Shown here: positions 1 to 6,384 of the stretch, one piece after another
Layout of the letters: every line of letters starts with the position of its first letter
Numbering within the stretch: position 1 is the stretch's first letter
From: Candidatus Aquidulcis sp.
GTDB taxonomy: Bacteria > Chloroflexota > Anaerolineae > Anaerolineales > E44-bin32
Direction: 5' to 3'
Length of the DNA: 10,777 nt
Assembly: GCA_020723365.1 (NCBI GenBank)
Contig: DYJB01000090.1
Span: 1 to 10,777 of the forward strand
Notes under the pieces: generated by a model
Told to the model about the DNA's origin: nothing
The model's input: the letters and a program-made list of their open reading frames with translations, nothing else
The model's database searches: none
Made by a program: the position numbers and the translations under genes

Positions 1-1512
1 TCGGTCCAGGAGACGATTCCGGAGAAGGCCGCCCGGCCGGCAGAGCGCGATGAGCGCCTGCCGCCGCTGGACCTGCTCGACACCGGCGATTCGGCCCGCG
101 TCACCTCCCGCGAGATCAACCAGACCGCCGGGCTGATCGAGAAGACGCTGGCGGACTTCGGCCTTCCGGCCAGGGTCGTCGACTTCCGCACCGGGCCGGC
201 CGTGACGCAGTTCGCCGTCGAGCCGGGGTTCATCGAGCATCCCGGCACCGAGGAAGGCGGCCGCAAGCAGAAGGTGCGCGTGTCGCAGATCTCGGCCCTG
301 GCCAGCGACCTGGCGCTGGCGCTCTCGTCACCGACGATCCGCATTGAGGCTCCCGTGCCGGGGCAGGCCTACGTCGGGATCGAGGTGCCGAACCGCCGCT
401 CGGCCATGGTGCGCCTGCGGCCGATCCTCGAGTCGGACGCCTACCAATCCATCGCCTCGCCGCTGGCCATCGGGCTGGGTCGCGACGTCGCCGGCGCCGC
501 CGTGGCGGCCGACCTGGCCGGCATGCCGCACATGCTCATCGCCGGCACCACCGGCTCGGGCAAGTCGGTGTGCATCACGGCCATCACCGCCTGCCTGGTG
601 ATGAACAACGCCCCCGAAGACCTGCGCCTTGTGATGATCGACCCGAAAATGGTCGAGCTGGTGCGCTTCAACGGCTTGCCGCACCTGTACGGCAAGGTCG
701 AGACGGACCTCGAGCGTATCGTGGGCGTGCTGCGCTGGTGCACGGCCGAGATGGACCGGCGCTACAAGCTGCTGGAGGAGGCCCGGGCGCGCGACCTGGA
801 CTCGTACAACAAGAAAGCCCGCCGCCGGCCGGGCGCCGAGCGCCTGCCGCGCATCGTCGTGCTGCTCGACGAGCTGGCCGATCTGATGATGATGGCGCCG
901 GATCAGACCGAGCGCACGCTGGTGCGGCTGGCGCAGATGGCCCGCGCCACGGGCATCCATCTGGTCGTCGCCACCCAGCGCCCGAGCACCGACATCGTCA
1001 CCGGGCTGATCAAGGCCAACTTCCCGGCCCGCGTGTCGTTCGCCGTCGCCTCCAGCGTCGACTCGCGCGTCATCCTCGATACCCAGGGCGCCGAGACGCT
1101 GCTGGGCAAGGGGGATATGCTCTTCCTCTCGGCCGACGCCGCCGCGCCCCAGCGCCTGCAGGGCGCCTTCGTCAGCGACGCCGAGATCCAGCGCGTGGTC
1201 GACTACTGGAAGGCAGAGTCGGCTCCCGAGTCGGAACGGCCGGCCGATACGCGCCCGCCGTGGGAGGAGATCCTCAACCGTCCGTCGGCTGCCTCGGAAG
1301 AGGCGGATGACGTCCTGGAGCGCGCCATCGAGCTGGTGAAGCAGACCGGGACGGCCAGCGCCTCGATGCTCCAGCGCCGGCTGCGAATCGGCTACCCGCG
1401 CGCCGCGCGCCTGATGGATGAGCTTGAGGAGCTTGGGATCGTCGGCCACTCGCAGAGCGGCGGGCGCACGCGCGAAGTCCTGCGCGGAGACGAGGCGGCC
1501 GACGACGAGTAG
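1..1512 (+). CDS. ftsK: FtsK/SpoIIIE-family DNA translocase, C-terminal part (5' end outside window)
   Basis: Hexameric ATP-driven motor that pumps double-stranded DNA through the division septum and helps resolve chromosome dimers. The reading frame is open from base 1, so only the last 503 residues are visible; whole proteins usually have about 750-1300 and start with a membrane domain. Numbering from the window edge, the alpha/beta region begins near LPPLDLL (about residue 20). Walker A is GTTGSGKS (182-189, Lys188), followed by the family stretch VMIDPK. Walker B is VVLLDE (Asp290-Glu291), then ATQRPSTDIVTGLIKANFP. The last 65 or so residues form the gamma winged helix that reads KOPS/SRS-type polar sequences, with GYPRAARLMDELEELGIVG. 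I see no obvious terminator after the stop. The next gene has its own promoter 16 bases later. The family assignment is very secure; the N-terminal membrane part is assumed, not seen. Confidence 0.96.
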   Translation, partial: SVQETIPEKAARPAERDERLPPLDLLDTGDSARVTSREINQTAGLIEKTLADFGLPARVVDFRTGPAVTQFAVEPGFIEHPGTEEGGRKQKVRVSQISALASDLALALSSPTIRIEAPVPGQAYVGIEVPNRRSAMVRLRPILESDAYQSIASPLAIGLGRDVAGAAVAADLAGMPHMLIAGTTGSGKSVCITAITACLVMNNAPEDLRLVMIDPKMVELVRFNGLPHLYGKVETDLERIVGVLRWCTAEMDRRYKLLEEARARDLDSYNKKARRRPGAERLPRIVVLLDELADLMMMAPDQTERTLVRLAQMARATGIHLVVATQRPSTDIVTGLIKANFPARVSFAVASSVDSRVILDTQGAETLLGKGDMLFLSADAAAPQRLQGAFVSDAEIQRVVDYWKAESAPESERPADTRPPWEEILNRPSAASEEADDVLERAIELVKQTGTASASMLQRRLRIGYPRAARLMDELEELGIVGHSQSGGRTREVLRGDEAADDE

Positions 1513-1527
1513 TCGTGCCGCCGATTC

Positions 1528-1556
1528 TTGACGCTCGACGGCTGGCAGGTTAGGAT
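1528..1556 (+). promoter_or_regulatory. Sigma-70-type promoter of the phosphatidyltransferase-lgt unit
   Basis: The sequence has TTGACG at 1528-1533 (5 of 6 to consensus) and, after a 17-base spacer, TAGGAT at 1551-1556 (4 of 6). It lies in the short gap after ftsK. Transcription would start near 1563, which is almost exactly on an in-frame ATG at 1564. The downstream gene could therefore be read as a leaderless message or from the SD-preceded ATG at 1585. This is a prediction from sequence only. Confidence 0.6.
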
Positions 1557-1584
1557 TGCCCGCATGGGTGCTGAAGGAGCCGGG

Positions 1585-2208
1585 ATGGAGACGAAGGATA
1601 CCGTGCGCATGCCGCCGCAGACGCTGACGCTCTCGGACGCGATGCGCATTCGCTTCAAAGGCGTGCTGGATGCCGTGGCGGGATTCCTGAACCGACTGGG
1701 GTTGATGCCCAACACGGTGACGCTGGCGGCGCTGCTCGGCAACTTCTTCGCCGCCGTCCTGCTGGCCTACGGGCGCTTCCTGGAAGGCGGCATCCTCGTC
1801 CTGATCATGGGCGCCCTGGACTCGATCGACGGGTCGATGGCGCGCCTGCGAGGCGAACGCTCGGACTTCGGCGCCTTCGCCGACTCGGTCTCCGACCGCT
1901 ACTCGGAGCTGGCGATCTTCGGCGCCCTCTTGCTCTACTACGTCCAGCGCGGCGACAACCTGATGGTGGTGGCCACGTTCCTGGCGACGGCCGGCTCGGT
2001 GCTGGTCCCTTACGTCCGGGCCAAGGCCGAAGCGGTGGGCTTCAACGCCAAGGGCGGGTTGATGGGGCGCTTTGAACGCTACCTGGTGCTCGCCCCGAGC
2101 CTGATCCTGAGCGCCCCGTGGCTGGGCATCGTCTTGATCGCCGTCCTGGGCAACTTGACGGCGCTGCAGCGCGTCTACTCCGTGCGCCGCCAGGCGCGAG
2201 GTGGTTGA
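1585..2208 (+). CDS. CDP-alcohol phosphatidyltransferase, phosphatidylinositol-phosphate-synthase-like
   Basis: Integral membrane enzyme (207 aa) that transfers a phosphatidyl group from CDP-diacylglycerol to an alcohol. The signature D-x2-D-G-x2-A-R-x8-G-x3-D-x3-D is complete (Asp79, Asp82, Gly83, Arg87, Gly96, Asp100, Asp104); these acidic residues bind the metal ions and act in catalysis. Several hydrophobic spans surround it. Early LMPNTVT, late VRAKAEA and the FERY stretch resemble actinobacterial and archaeal inositol-phosphate-using enzymes, so 1L-myo-inositol-1-phosphate is my preferred acceptor. Glycerol phosphate or another acceptor is not excluded. The start at 1585 has AAGGAG (1574-1579) five bases upstream. 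An in-frame ATG at 1564 would suit a leaderless message and add seven residues. The stop overlaps the lgt start by one base (TGATG), implying coupled translation. Confidence 0.88.
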   Translation: METKDTVRMPPQTLTLSDAMRIRFKGVLDAVAGFLNRLGLMPNTVTLAALLGNFFAAVLLAYGRFLEGGILVLIMGALDSIDGSMARLRGERSDFGAFADSVSDRYSELAIFGALLLYYVQRGDNLMVVATFLATAGSVLVPYVRAKAEAVGFNAKGGLMGRFERYLVLAPSLILSAPWLGIVLIAVLGNLTALQRVYSVRRQARGG

Positions 2209-3029
2209 TGTTTGACGCTTACGGGATTCATCTCGGCCCGCTCTACTTCCGCTACTACGGCATGATCATCATGGCCGGCGCGGTGGCCGGGGCCTTCGTC
2301 GCCCGCCGGCTGCTGGCCTCGCGAGAGAAAGACCCCGACCTGGTGTGGGATGGTCTGATCTGGGCGCTCGTCTTCGGCGTCATCGGCGCCCGCCTGTACC
2401 ACGTCTTCACCCCATCGCAAAGCCTGCTTGACGCCGGGATCGACACTCGCTACTACCTGACGCATCCTCTCGATATCCTGACGACCTGGAACGGCGGTCT
2501 GGGCATGCCGGGGGCGGTGATCGGTGGAGCCCTCGGCCTGTACCTCTTCGCCCGCCGCCGCAAGCTGGCCTTCGCCCACCTGCTGGATGCCGCCGCGCCG
2601 GCGACGGCCATCGGCCAGATGATCGGGCGTTGGGGCAACTACGTGAACCAGGAGCTCTACGGCCCTCCGACCGACCTGCCGTGGGCCATCTTCATCAAGC
2701 CCGCCAACCGTATGGCCGGCTACGAATCCTTCGAGCGCTTCCATCCGTTGTTTCTGTACGAGTCGATCTGGAACGGCTTGAATGCCTTGCTGCTGTACTT
2801 CCTGTGGAAGCGCTACGGGCACCGGCTGCTTCCAGGCGACCTGTTCCTGGTCTACCTGATCGGCTACCCGGTTGGCCGCCTGCTGCTCGAGTTCCTGCGC
2901 CTCGACTACGTTCCGCTGGCGGGCCTCAATCTCAACCAGGCGATCATGCTGGTCACTGCTGTCGCCAGCGCCGCAGTGCTCCTCTGGCGCCATCGCCGGC
3001 CGTCCCCGGCGCCGCCGGCGACGGCCTAG
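2208..3029 (+). CDS. lgt: Phosphatidylglycerol--prolipoprotein diacylglyceryl transferase
   Basis: Lgt moves diacylglycerol from phosphatidylglycerol to the lipobox cysteine of prolipoproteins in the cytoplasmic membrane, the first lipidation step. The protein has 273 residues, normal for the family, with about seven hydrophobic segments. The diagnostic motif is GRWGNYVNQE (140-149; Arg141 and Asn144 match the essential E. coli Arg143/Asn146). HPLFLYE follows at 179-185, and GRLLLEFLR around Arg224 matches the region of E. coli Arg239. The position of E. coli His103 (GGMSFHGG) reads GGLGMPGA here, so a proline (101) replaces that histidine. I chose ATG 2208 because GAGG (2198-2201) precedes it by six bases and upstream sequence in this frame overlaps the previous gene. 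It is probably co-transcribed with the phosphatidyltransferase. A strong hairpin follows the stop. Confidence 0.95.
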   Translation: MFDAYGIHLGPLYFRYYGMIIMAGAVAGAFVARRLLASREKDPDLVWDGLIWALVFGVIGARLYHVFTPSQSLLDAGIDTRYYLTHPLDILTTWNGGLGMPGAVIGGALGLYLFARRRKLAFAHLLDAAAPATAIGQMIGRWGNYVNQELYGPPTDLPWAIFIKPANRMAGYESFERFHPLFLYESIWNGLNALLLYFLWKRYGHRLLPGDLFLVYLIGYPVGRLLLEFLRLDYVPLAGLNLNQAIMLVTAVASAAVLLWRHRRPSPAPPATA

Positions 3030-3051
3030 GCAGGTTGCCGCAGACGATGGA

Positions 3052-3077
3052 GGGCCCGGCCCGATAGGACCGGGCCC
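3052..3077 (+). terminator. GC-rich stem-loop after lgt
   Basis: GGGCCCGG (3052-3059) pairs perfectly with CCGGGCCC (3070-3077). After one C/A mismatch, two more G-C pairs close a GATA loop (3063-3066). Only a weak T-containing tail (CCTTGCTT) follows, so it is a stem-rich terminator without a proper U tract. It sits 22 bases after the lgt stop and before the next promoter. Confidence 0.65.
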
Positions 3078-3104
3078 CTTGCTTGGTGCAGCCGGCATAT
3101 GGGA

Positions 3105-3127
3105 GGTCGGTTCGATTGAAGCCGACC
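3105..3127. promoter_or_regulatory. Operator-like dyad over the -35 box of the ABC operon
   Basis: GGTCGG (3105-3110) and its exact inverse CCGACC (3122-3127) are separated by 11 bases. The symmetry extends inward (TTC-GATT-GAA) apart from one extra G at 3121. The dyad covers the predicted -35 hexamer (3116-3121), where a dimeric repressor would block polymerase. No regulator gene lies beside it, so the binding protein is unknown. It could also form a small hairpin only if transcribed from an upstream start. Confidence 0.4.
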
Positions 3128-3144
3128 AACCCGAGGGCTATAAT
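3116..3144 (+). promoter_or_regulatory. Consensus promoter of the ABC-SpoIIM-hydrolase operon
   Basis: TTGAAG (3116-3121; 4 of 6) is followed after 17 bases by a perfect TATAAT (3139-3144). Transcription would begin about 3150-3152, leaving only about 4-6 bases before the ATG at 3156 and no room for a Shine-Dalgarno site. This is the best-matching promoter in the window. Confidence 0.75.
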
Positions 3145-3155
3145 CGACAAACGGC

Positions 3156-4097
3156 ATGGATGCATCGATTCAGACGCGCGATCTGACGAAGCGCTTCGGC
3201 GACTTCACGGCCGTGGCCGGGGTCGACCTGCGCGTGGCGTCCGGCGAGGTGCTCGTCCTGCTGGGGCCCAACGGCGCCGGCAAGACGACCACGACCCGCA
3301 TGCTGGCCTCGATCCTGCCGCCCACGTCCGGGGAGGCGCGGGTGGCGGGGTTCGACGTCGTCACCCAGGCGAGCGAGGTCCGCCGCCGGATCGGACTGCT
3401 GACCGAGCACCACGGCCTGTATACGCGCATGCGCGCCGGCGAATACCTGGCCTTCTTCGGCGCCATGTACGGTCTGGCGAGCGCCGAGGCGAACCGCCGC
3501 GGCCAGGAGCTGCTTGAGCAGATCGGCATGCCGGATGTGAGCCGCCGCCGGCTGGGCGAGTTCTCCAAGGGCATGCGCCAGAAGCTGGCCCTGGTGCGCG
3601 CGCTGCTCCACGATCCGCCCGTTCTGCTCCTCGACGAACCGACGTCGGCGATGGACCCGGCCAGCGCCCGGCTGGTCCGGGATGCCATCCTTCAGCTGCG
3701 CTCGTCGCGCCGCACGCTCGTTGTCACGACGCACAACCTGGCCGAGGCCGAGGAGCTGGGCGATCGACTGGCGATCATCCGCCAGGGAGCTCTGGCGGCC
3801 CAGGGCAGCGTGCAGGAGCTCAAGCGGGAGCATGTCGGCCCGCCGATCATGGAGCTGCGCGCCGCCGCGCCGCTGGACGGGGTCGTGCGCATGCTGCCTG
3901 CCGAGGTTCGGCTGCTGACCAGCGGGCCGGATTGGGTGCGCTACGAGACGGACGCGCCTTCGCAGGCCAATCCGCGGGTGTTGGCGGCCATGGCGGGCGC
4001 CGGGGTGCAGGTGGTGACGCTGGCCGAGGTCGGGCGCAGCCTGGAGGATGTCTACCTCAAGGTCGTCGGCGTTCCGGCGCCCCGCGAGGAGGGCTGA
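3156..4097 (+). CDS. ABC transporter ATP-binding protein (ABC-2 / NatA-DrrA type)
   Basis: Cytoplasmic ATPase (313 aa) that should energise the permease encoded next. Walker A is GPNGAGKTT (37-45, Lys43), the signature region FSKGMRQ (136-142) takes the place of LSGGQ, Walker B ends in Asp160-Glu161, the D-loop is SAMD, and His193 is the H-loop switch. The usual Q-loop glutamine appears as Glu84 in LLTEHHGLY. About 100 residues after the nucleotide-binding domain form the C-terminal accessory region typical of NatA/DrrA-like exporter ATPases. The start at 3156 has no Shine-Dalgarno and lies a few bases after the predicted transcription start, so translation is probably leaderless or nearly so. 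The stop is one base from the next ATG. The substrate cannot be inferred. Confidence 0.93.
   Translation: MDASIQTRDLTKRFGDFTAVAGVDLRVASGEVLVLLGPNGAGKTTTTRMLASILPPTSGEARVAGFDVVTQASEVRRRIGLLTEHHGLYTRMRAGEYLAFFGAMYGLASAEANRRGQELLEQIGMPDVSRRRLGEFSKGMRQKLALVRALLHDPPVLLLDEPTSAMDPASARLVRDAILQLRSSRRTLVVTTHNLAEAEELGDRLAIIRQGALAAQGSVQELKREHVGPPIMELRAAAPLDGVVRMLPAEVRLLTSGPDWVRYETDAPSQANPRVLAAMAGAGVQVVTLAEVGRSLEDVYLKVVGVPAPREEG
4086..4093 (+). promoter_or_regulatory. Strong ribosome binding site fixing the permease start
   Basis: GAGGAGGG lies five bases before ATG 4099, inside the last codons of the ATPase gene. It decides this start over an in-frame ATG 51 bases earlier that lies wholly inside the ATPase gene. 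It contrasts with the SD-less start of the first gene of the operon. Confidence 0.75.
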
Positions 4098-4098
4098 G

Positions 4099-5544
4099 AT
4101 GCAGGCCGCCCCCCTCGGGCCCCCGCGTGGCCTGCTTCCCGGCGCGTGGATCATCGCCCACCGCGAGATCCGCGATCAGCTGCGCGACTGGCGGATCCTG
4201 GTTCCCATCATCGCGCTGACGCTGTTCTTCCCGGGGCTGATGAACTTCACCGCGCGTCAGGCGATGGACTTCGTGGCGGAGTACGATGCGCCCATCATCG
4301 CCGAGCGGCTGGGGCCTTTCCTGCTGATGGTCATCGGCTTCTTCCCCATTTCGATCTCGCTGGTCATTGCCCTTGAGTCCTTCGCCGGTGAGCGCGAGCG
4401 GCTGTCGCTTGAGCCGCTGCTGGCCACGCCGCTCAGCGATTCGCAGCTCTACCTGGGCAAGATGATCGCCTCGCTGCTGCCGCCGCTGGGCGCTGCCTAC
4501 CTGGGCATCGGCGTCTACCTGTTCGGCCTGTGGCGTTCGATCGGCTGGACGGCGCCGGCGCCCCTGCTGGCGCAGATCCTGATCCTCACCACGGCCCAGG
4601 CGGTTGTGATGGTGAGTGGGGCGGTCGTCATCTCGTCCCAGACGACCTCCGTCCGCGCCGCCAACCTGCTGGCCTCCTTCATCATCGTCCCGGTCTCGCA
4701 GTTGATCATCGGCGAGAGCCTGATCATGTTCTGGGGCCGCTACACGGTGCTGTGGTTCATTGTCGTCGCGCTGCTGCTGGTGGCGGCGGTCCTCACCCGC
4801 GTCGGGCTGCATCTCTTCAACCGGCAGGAGCTGCTGGCTCGGGAGATCGATGTGCTCGACCTGCGCTGGCTGGCCCGCACGTTGTGGCGGGCGTTCCGCG
4901 ACGGGGCTCGCACGCCCCGGGAGGGGTATGCCGGCGTAATCCGCCGCACGCTCCCGGCGTTGAAGCCGACGGCGGCGCTGATGGCGCTGGCGCTGACGGC
5001 GGCCGTGATCGTCGGCGTGCGCCTGGCGCCGGAGTACCCCTTGCCCCTCGATGGGGAGCTTCTGGAGTCGATGCCGCAGACGCTCGTGGCTCAGTTCGAG
5101 CACTTCGGGCTGATGAGCGTTGGCGGCTGGTGGTGGATCCTGCGAACCAACCTGTCGGCCGTGGCGCTCGCCACGGTCCTGGGCATGTTCAGCTTCGGTG
5201 TGGCGGCCGTCATTCTGCTGATGGCCCCGGTGGCCATCGTCGGCTACCTGGCCGGCAGCCTGGCGCTGGCGGGGCAGAACGCGCCGCTCTACATCCTGGG
5301 CCTGGTCGTTCCGCACGGCACGCTCGAAGTGCCGGCGGCGCTCCTGGCGGGCGCGGCCGTCCTCCGCCTGGGGCTGGCAGGCGTGAGCCTGCCGCGCGGC
5401 ACCTCGCTGGGTGAGGCGTGGCTGACGTCGCTGGCCGAATGGGCGCGCGTCTTCGTCGGGCTGGTCGTGCCATTGCTGTTCGCCGCGGCGCTGCTGGAAG
5501 TCTTCGTGACCCCACGCGTGGCCGTCCTGCTGCTGGGAGGCTGA
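4099..5544 (+). CDS. ABC-2 permease fused to a SpoIIM (DUF95) domain
   Basis: A 481-residue membrane protein with two recognisable halves. Residues about 1-240 look like an ABC-2 permease: a cytoplasmic start with AHREIRDQLRDWR, six hydrophobic segments, and the loop ESFAGERER (from Glu93) leading to PLLATPLS, typical of NatB-like permeases. A polar linker of about 50 residues (240-288, with LFNRQELLAREIDVLDLRW) follows. From about 289 the chain matches the SpoIIM family: a membrane span, an amphipathic stretch, WILRTNLSAV (Asn351 in the conserved NN/TN position), a glycine-rich span, then PHGTLEVPA (405-413), the family hallmark, and a last span ending LLEVFVTP. SpoIIM acts in the engulfment complex of endospore formers, but relatives occur in many non-sporulators with unknown roles. 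The ATPase gene is one base upstream. The domain calls are solid; the combined function is unknown. Confidence 0.88.
   Translation: MQAAPLGPPRGLLPGAWIIAHREIRDQLRDWRILVPIIALTLFFPGLMNFTARQAMDFVAEYDAPIIAERLGPFLLMVIGFFPISISLVIALESFAGERERLSLEPLLATPLSDSQLYLGKMIASLLPPLGAAYLGIGVYLFGLWRSIGWTAPAPLLAQILILTTAQAVVMVSGAVVISSQTTSVRAANLLASFIIVPVSQLIIGESLIMFWGRYTVLWFIVVALLLVAAVLTRVGLHLFNRQELLAREIDVLDLRWLARTLWRAFRDGARTPREGYAGVIRRTLPALKPTAALMALALTAAVIVGVRLAPEYPLPLDGELLESMPQTLVAQFEHFGLMSVGGWWWILRTNLSAVALATVLGMFSFGVAAVILLMAPVAIVGYLAGSLALAGQNAPLYILGLVVPHGTLEVPAALLAGAAVLRLGLAGVSLPRGTSLGEAWLTSLAEWARVFVGLVVPLLFAAALLEVFVTPRVAVLLLGG
5535..5540 (+). promoter_or_regulatory. Ribosome binding site of the MBL-fold hydrolase
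   Basis: GGGAGG at the very end of the permease gene stands eight bases before ATG 5549. Together with the 4-base intergenic gap it supports coupled expression with the permease. Confidence 0.65.
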
Positions 5545-5548
5545 GGGC

Positions 5549-6304
5549 ATGGCGCATGTGGTGATCCTGGGAACGGCCAACGCCATCCCGGATGCCGAGC
5601 ATGACAACACCCACCTGGCCGTGGTGGGCGAAGGCGGGGTCGTGTTGGTCGATTGCGGCGGCTCCCCGATGCTCCGCCTGCGCCAGGCGGGCATCGACCC
5701 GGAGGCGATCACCGACCTGATCACCACCCATTTCCATCCCGACCATGTCTCCGGTATCCCGCTGCTTCTGATGAGCATGTGGCTTACCGGCCGGCAGGCG
5801 CCGCTGCGGATCTACGGGCTGCACCACTGCCTGGAGCGCCTGGAAGACATGATGGGCTTCTACCAGTGGCACAACTGGCCCAACTTCTTCCCGGTGGCCT
5901 TCCATCGGCTGCCCGAGCAGGAGCGGGTTGTGGTGCTGGAGCGGCCGGATGTGCGCGTGCTGGCCTCGCCGGTGCGCCACATGGTCCCCACGATCGCGCT
6001 GCGTTTCGAGGGTCTGCCGGGCGGCAGGTCGGTGTGCTACTCGTCCGACACGGAGCCTTGCCTGGCGCTGGTGTCGCTGGCCAGCGGCGCCGATGTCCTG
6101 CTGCATGAGGCGTCAGGTGATGGGCTGGGCCACTCGTCGGCCACCCAGGCCGGGGAAGCCGCCACGCACGCCGGCGTGCGCCGCCTGCTGCTCATCCATT
6201 ACCCGACCGGCGAAGGGCTGGGGCAGAGCCTCTTGATGCAGGCGCGCGCCGCCTTCAAGGGCGAAGCCGACCTGGCGCAGGACCTGCTCAAGCTGGCGCT
6301 CTAG
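5549..6304 (+). CDS. Metallo-beta-lactamase-fold hydrolase, RNase Z/ElaC-like
   Basis: A 251-residue soluble enzyme of the MBL fold. The start ILGTANAIP and the DCGG strand are typical. The zinc motif H-x-H-x-D-H is complete (His61, His63, Asp65, His66), and the other expected ligands are present: His144, Asp167 in SSDTE, and His217 in LLLIHYP. The segment LLHEAS...GHSSATQAGEAATHAGVRRLLLIH is organised like RNase Z, but the protein is shorter than classical tRNase Z (about 300 aa) and I cannot identify its flexible exosite arm. It may therefore act on a small phosphoester or another substrate rather than pre-tRNA. It is the last gene of the ABC operon, four bases after the permease stop, and ends before a hairpin. 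Confidence 0.9.
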   Translation: MAHVVILGTANAIPDAEHDNTHLAVVGEGGVVLVDCGGSPMLRLRQAGIDPEAITDLITTHFHPDHVSGIPLLLMSMWLTGRQAPLRIYGLHHCLERLEDMMGFYQWHNWPNFFPVAFHRLPEQERVVVLERPDVRVLASPVRHMVPTIALRFEGLPGGRSVCYSSDTEPCLALVSLASGADVLLHEASGDGLGHSSATQAGEAATHAGVRRLLLIHYPTGEGLGQSLLMQARAAFKGEADLAQDLLKLAL

Positions 6305-6331
6305 ATGCCTCGCCTTCGGGGTGGAATCCCG

Positions 6332-6353
6332 CTGGCGGCCAGCAGGCCGCCAG
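6332..6353. terminator. Perfect 9-bp hairpin between convergent genes
   Basis: CTGGCGGCC (6332-6340) and GGCCGCCAG (6345-6353) form a perfect stem with an AGCA loop. It lies 27 bases after the hydrolase stop and 31 bases beyond the end of the minus-strand unit, so it can act in both directions. Neither side has a real U tract, as with the hairpin after lgt. Confidence 0.65.
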
Positions 6354-6384
6354 TGTCCTTGGATGCGCTCTTCCGGCGGGCCGA

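Noticed and set aside
328..1449. Minus-strand frame of 373 codons opposite ftsK
   Set aside because: Compositional shadow with no recognisable domain. The FtsK motifs on the other strand are unambiguous.
1502..1516. Five-base inverted repeat ACGAC/GTCGT over the ftsK stop as a terminator
   Set aside because: The stem is too short and has no run of T directly behind it.
2175..3098. Minus-strand frame opposite lgt
   Set aside because: No domain, skewed composition, and it runs through the terminator hairpin.
3138..4154. Minus-strand frame of 338 codons opposite the ABC ATPase
   Set aside because: Arg/His/Gln-rich shadow with no motif. The plus strand holds an intact ABC ATPase with all motifs.
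4057..5778. Long minus-strand open frame of 573 codons opposite the permease and hydrolase
   Set aside because: Its translation is a low-complexity Arg/Gln/Asp/His mixture, it spans two well-supported plus-strand genes, and open antisense frames are expected in DNA with this GC3 bias.
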